The notes beneath the pieces were generated by a model. The model was not told where the DNA came from. It saw nothing but the letters and a program-made list of their open reading frames with translations, and searched no databases. Source: Acidobacteriota bacterium (GTDB lineage: Bacteria > Acidobacteriota > Polarisedimenticolia > Gp22-AA2). Taken from it: a stretch of 7,493 nucleotides of DNA. The first letter of the stretch is position 1, and each line of letters starts with the position of its first letter. This document shows positions 5,717 to 7,493 of the stretch, piece by piece. A program made the translations under genes and the position numbers. The stretch lies in the NCBI GenBank assembly GCA_016177515.1, contig JACOUZ010000067.1, forward strand, positions 1-7,493. The letters run 5' to 3'.

Positions 5717-5745
5717 TTGCGCGCCCTTGGCGCGGCACCTAGATT
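5717..5745 (+). promoter_or_regulatory. Candidate weak promoter for the diguanylate cyclase gene
   Basis: TTGCGC (5717-5722), a 17-nt spacer, then TAGATT (5740-5745). The -35 matches only 3/6 and the -10 4/6, but the spacing is optimal and the position, 28 nt before the GTG start, is right. Confidence 0.3.
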
Positions 5746-5772
5746 TGTGCTTTCAGAGACCATGGGGGACGT

Positions 5773-7493
5773 GTGTCGGTTGCAGGAACCCTGGCGGTTG
5801 CGGAGAGGCTGGAGCAGCGCCGAACCGCGGAGAAGAACGAGAAGCGTTTCCGCATCTACGCCTACACCCTCGGTGCGTGCGCCGCCGCGATGGTCGCGTG
5901 GCACGGATACCTCGCGCGCGAGATGGTCCGGGCCGAGCTCCTGCCGGTGCTCGTCTTCTCGATGTTCATCGGGTTCGCCTGGTATTTCAGCTTCACCATC
6001 TACCCGCGGGCCAGCCTGTCGATCTCGCTCGACATGGCCTACCTGATGACGGCCCTGTGCGTCCTGCCGCCCCCCTTGCCACTGATGGTCGCGTTCGGAG
6101 GCGCGGTCCTCGGCTGCCACCTGCGCATGCGGGAATCGCGCCTGCACAACCCCTTCCTCCAGGTCCTGAGCCTCAACACCGGCGGCCTGGTGACCACGGC
6201 GCTGGCGGGCCAGTACCTGTCGTGGGTCATGGCGCCGAACTGGCAGTTCCAGACGCTCACCTGGGGCACGGTCGGCTCCGTGGCGGCCCTCTTCCTGGCC
6301 TACAACCTGACGAACGTGGCCATCATGGCGACGGCGATGTTCCTCAAGGGCGAGCCGGTCCTGCCGCACCTCGCGACCTACGTCCGCTACCTGGGCTCCC
6401 TCGAGGTCTTCACCATGCCCCTGACCCTGGGCCTGGCGCTGCTCTATGCGGCCGCCGGGATCTGGGGCTACGTTCCCCTGGCGGCGACCATTCTGCTGGC
6501 CAGCGGCCTTCTGAAGAAGCTCAATCAGGCGCGCAACGACCTGAGCCACGCCAACGAGCAGCTGCAGGATCGATCGCGCGAGCTGCGCATCCTCAACACC
6601 ATCGGGCGCGAGATCAACTCCAGCCTCGATCCGGAGGTGGTCTTCGCCCAGATCAGCCGTCACATGCTGCGCATCCTCGACGCGCCGCACCTGTTCCTGT
6701 CGCTCTACCACAGGGCGCCGCACGAGTCGTACGTCGAGTACGTGACACGGGAAGGCCTGGTCCAGCCGCGCCCCGAGCGGGCCCTCGGCCAGGGGTTCAC
6801 GTCCTGGGTCCTCGAGTCCAGGCGGCCCCTCCTGGTGCAGGACCTGGAGGTGGACCGGGACTCCCTCCCGTGCGCGCCGGTCATCCTGGGCCCCGACGTC
6901 CGTTCCATCATGTCAACCCCTCTGGTCTTCAACGGCGAGGCGATCGGGGTGCTGTGCGTCGAGAGCCCGCGCCCCGGCGTGTATACGGTGGACCACCTGT
7001 CCGTGTTCGGCACCATCTCGCAGCAGGCCGCGGTGGCCCTGGAGAACGCGCGCAATTTCCAGATGGCGACGGTCGACCAGCTGACGCGGCTGTACCTGCG
7101 CGACTTTTTCTACCGCAAGCTCTCCGAGGAGCAGGCCCGCGCCCGGCGGTACGGCAGCACGTTCACGGTGCTGATGCTCGATCTCGACACATTCAAGGAA
7201 ATCAACGACCGGCTGGGGCACCTGGCGGGTGATCGCTACCTGCAGCGGGTCGGCGAGGTGATCCGAGAGACCATGCGCGCGGCGGACATTCCCTGCCGTT
7301 ACGGGGGCGAGGAGTTCTGCGTCCTCCTTCCCGAAACGGATCTGGACGGCGCCACCCGCATCGCCGAGCGGATTCGCTCCCGCGTCGCCAGGCTCGAGGC
7401 GCGCGCCGGGGAGGAGCGTCTCAGGGCCACGATCAGCGTCGGCATCGCGGCCTACCCGGCCGACTACCCCGGCACGATCCAGGGGTTCATCGA
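5773..7493 (+). CDS. Membrane-bound GAF-GGDEF diguanylate cyclase (3' end cut by window edge)
   Basis: 573 codons are visible, open at the right edge. The protein should make cyclic di-GMP from two GTP in response to a membrane and/or GAF-sensed signal. Residues 1-25 are a charged cytoplasmic start; about 26-248 hold roughly eight hydrophobic segments of a sensory module I cannot name; 251-280 is a probable coiled coil (NQARNDLSHANEQLQDRSRE); about 284-428 is a GAF domain (SLDPEVVFAQISRHML, STPLVFNGEAIGVLCVES, ISQQAAVALENA). The GGDEF domain begins at VDQLTRLY (434-441), with LDLDTFKEINDRLGHLAGD (469-487) for GTP binding, GGEEF (511-515) as active site, and RAAD (502-505), the RxxD inhibitory site exactly five residues before it. 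It therefore looks catalytically active and product-inhibited. GTG 5773 is chosen because an in-frame stop lies at 5740-5742 and GGGGGA precedes it; ATG 5762 is out of frame. Confidence 0.92.
   Translation, partial: MSVAGTLAVAERLEQRRTAEKNEKRFRIYAYTLGACAAAMVAWHGYLAREMVRAELLPVLVFSMFIGFAWYFSFTIYPRASLSISLDMAYLMTALCVLPPPLPLMVAFGGAVLGCHLRMRESRLHNPFLQVLSLNTGGLVTTALAGQYLSWVMAPNWQFQTLTWGTVGSVAALFLAYNLTNVAIMATAMFLKGEPVLPHLATYVRYLGSLEVFTMPLTLGLALLYAAAGIWGYVPLAATILLASGLLKKLNQARNDLSHANEQLQDRSRELRILNTIGREINSSLDPEVVFAQISRHMLRILDAPHLFLSLYHRAPHESYVEYVTREGLVQPRPERALGQGFTSWVLESRRPLLVQDLEVDRDSLPCAPVILGPDVRSIMSTPLVFNGEAIGVLCVESPRPGVYTVDHLSVFGTISQQAAVALENARNFQMATVDQLTRLYLRDFFYRKLSEEQARARRYGSTFTVLMLDLDTFKEINDRLGHLAGDRYLQRVGEVIRETMRAADIPCRYGGEEFCVLLPETDLDGATRIAERIRSRVARLEARAGEERLRATISVGIAAYPADYPGTIQGFI

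Larger units (their letters stand above)
5572..5772. other. Divergent intergenic region between the minus-strand unit and the diguanylate cyclase gene
   Basis: About 200 bp separate the GTG starts of the two divergent genes. The region contains a strong minus-strand promoter candidate (5678-5707), a weaker plus-strand one (5717-5745) and the ribosome site of the plus-strand gene (GGGGGA, 5764-5769). The -35 boxes lie back to back, 9 bp apart, so polymerase binding at one could influence the other. A short extra coding segment to 5628 on the minus strand is possible if the alternative GTG is used. Confidence 0.5.

Noticed and set aside
2533..5742. 1069-codon open frame on the plus strand
   Set aside because: It runs antisense to four or five genes with clear family motifs. 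Its translation is low-complexity Arg/Gly/Gln/Ala without any domain. Long antisense frames are expected at this GC content.
5688..7232. 514-codon plus-strand frame over the cyclase gene
   Set aside because: It is the wrong frame. The adjacent frame from GTG 5773 carries the GAF and GGDEF motifs continuously.

Overview
This is a 7.5 kb stretch of very GC-rich bacterial chromosome. It has dense gene packing, GTG/TTG starts and strong G/C bias at third codon positions. A DUF4388 regulator, a ribH-nusB pair and a membrane GAF-GGDEF sensor together suggest an Acidobacteriota-like or myxobacteria-like soil or sediment lineage, but this is inference and no marker fixes the taxon. Nothing indicates a mobile element, phage, CRISPR array or RNA gene.

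Layout. Everything left of about 5.6 kb is transcribed on the minus strand. In transcription order there is first a five-gene unit: a small protein resembling a degenerate anti-sigma/HATPase domain (5571-5260), a patatin-like phospholipase (5247-4369), an S-methyl-5'-thioadenosine phosphorylase (4341-3484), a PfkB-family sugar/nucleoside kinase (3480-2563) and an unrecognised multi-pass membrane protein (2566-1769). The last three are tightly coupled, with a 3-nt gap and then an ATGA overlap. A second unit, ribH (1706-1236) and nusB (1233-808), has its own sigma70-like promoter, whose -35 box overlaps the stop codon of the membrane-protein gene. A 158-bp intergenic stretch with two AT-rich dyads follows. 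Beyond it lies a DUF4388 protein (649 to the left edge) whose receiver-like domain breaks off and runs in frame into a lipoprotein-type signal sequence. On the plus strand, diverging from the five-gene unit, a membrane GAF-GGDEF diguanylate cyclase (from 5773) runs off the right edge. The 200-bp divergent region has back-to-back candidate promoters.

Function. The phosphorylase and kinase point to salvage of methylthioadenosine or related nucleosides. RibH makes the penultimate riboflavin intermediate, and NusB is a transcription antitermination/rRNA processing factor. The flanking genes are signalling proteins: a DUF4388/receiver-like protein on one side and a c-di-GMP synthase on the other. 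I did not find a clearly new multi-gene system. The least explained items are the DUF4388-lipoprotein junction, the hairpin over the mtnP start, the palindrome at the ribH transcription start, the degenerate HATPase-like protein and the orphan membrane protein.
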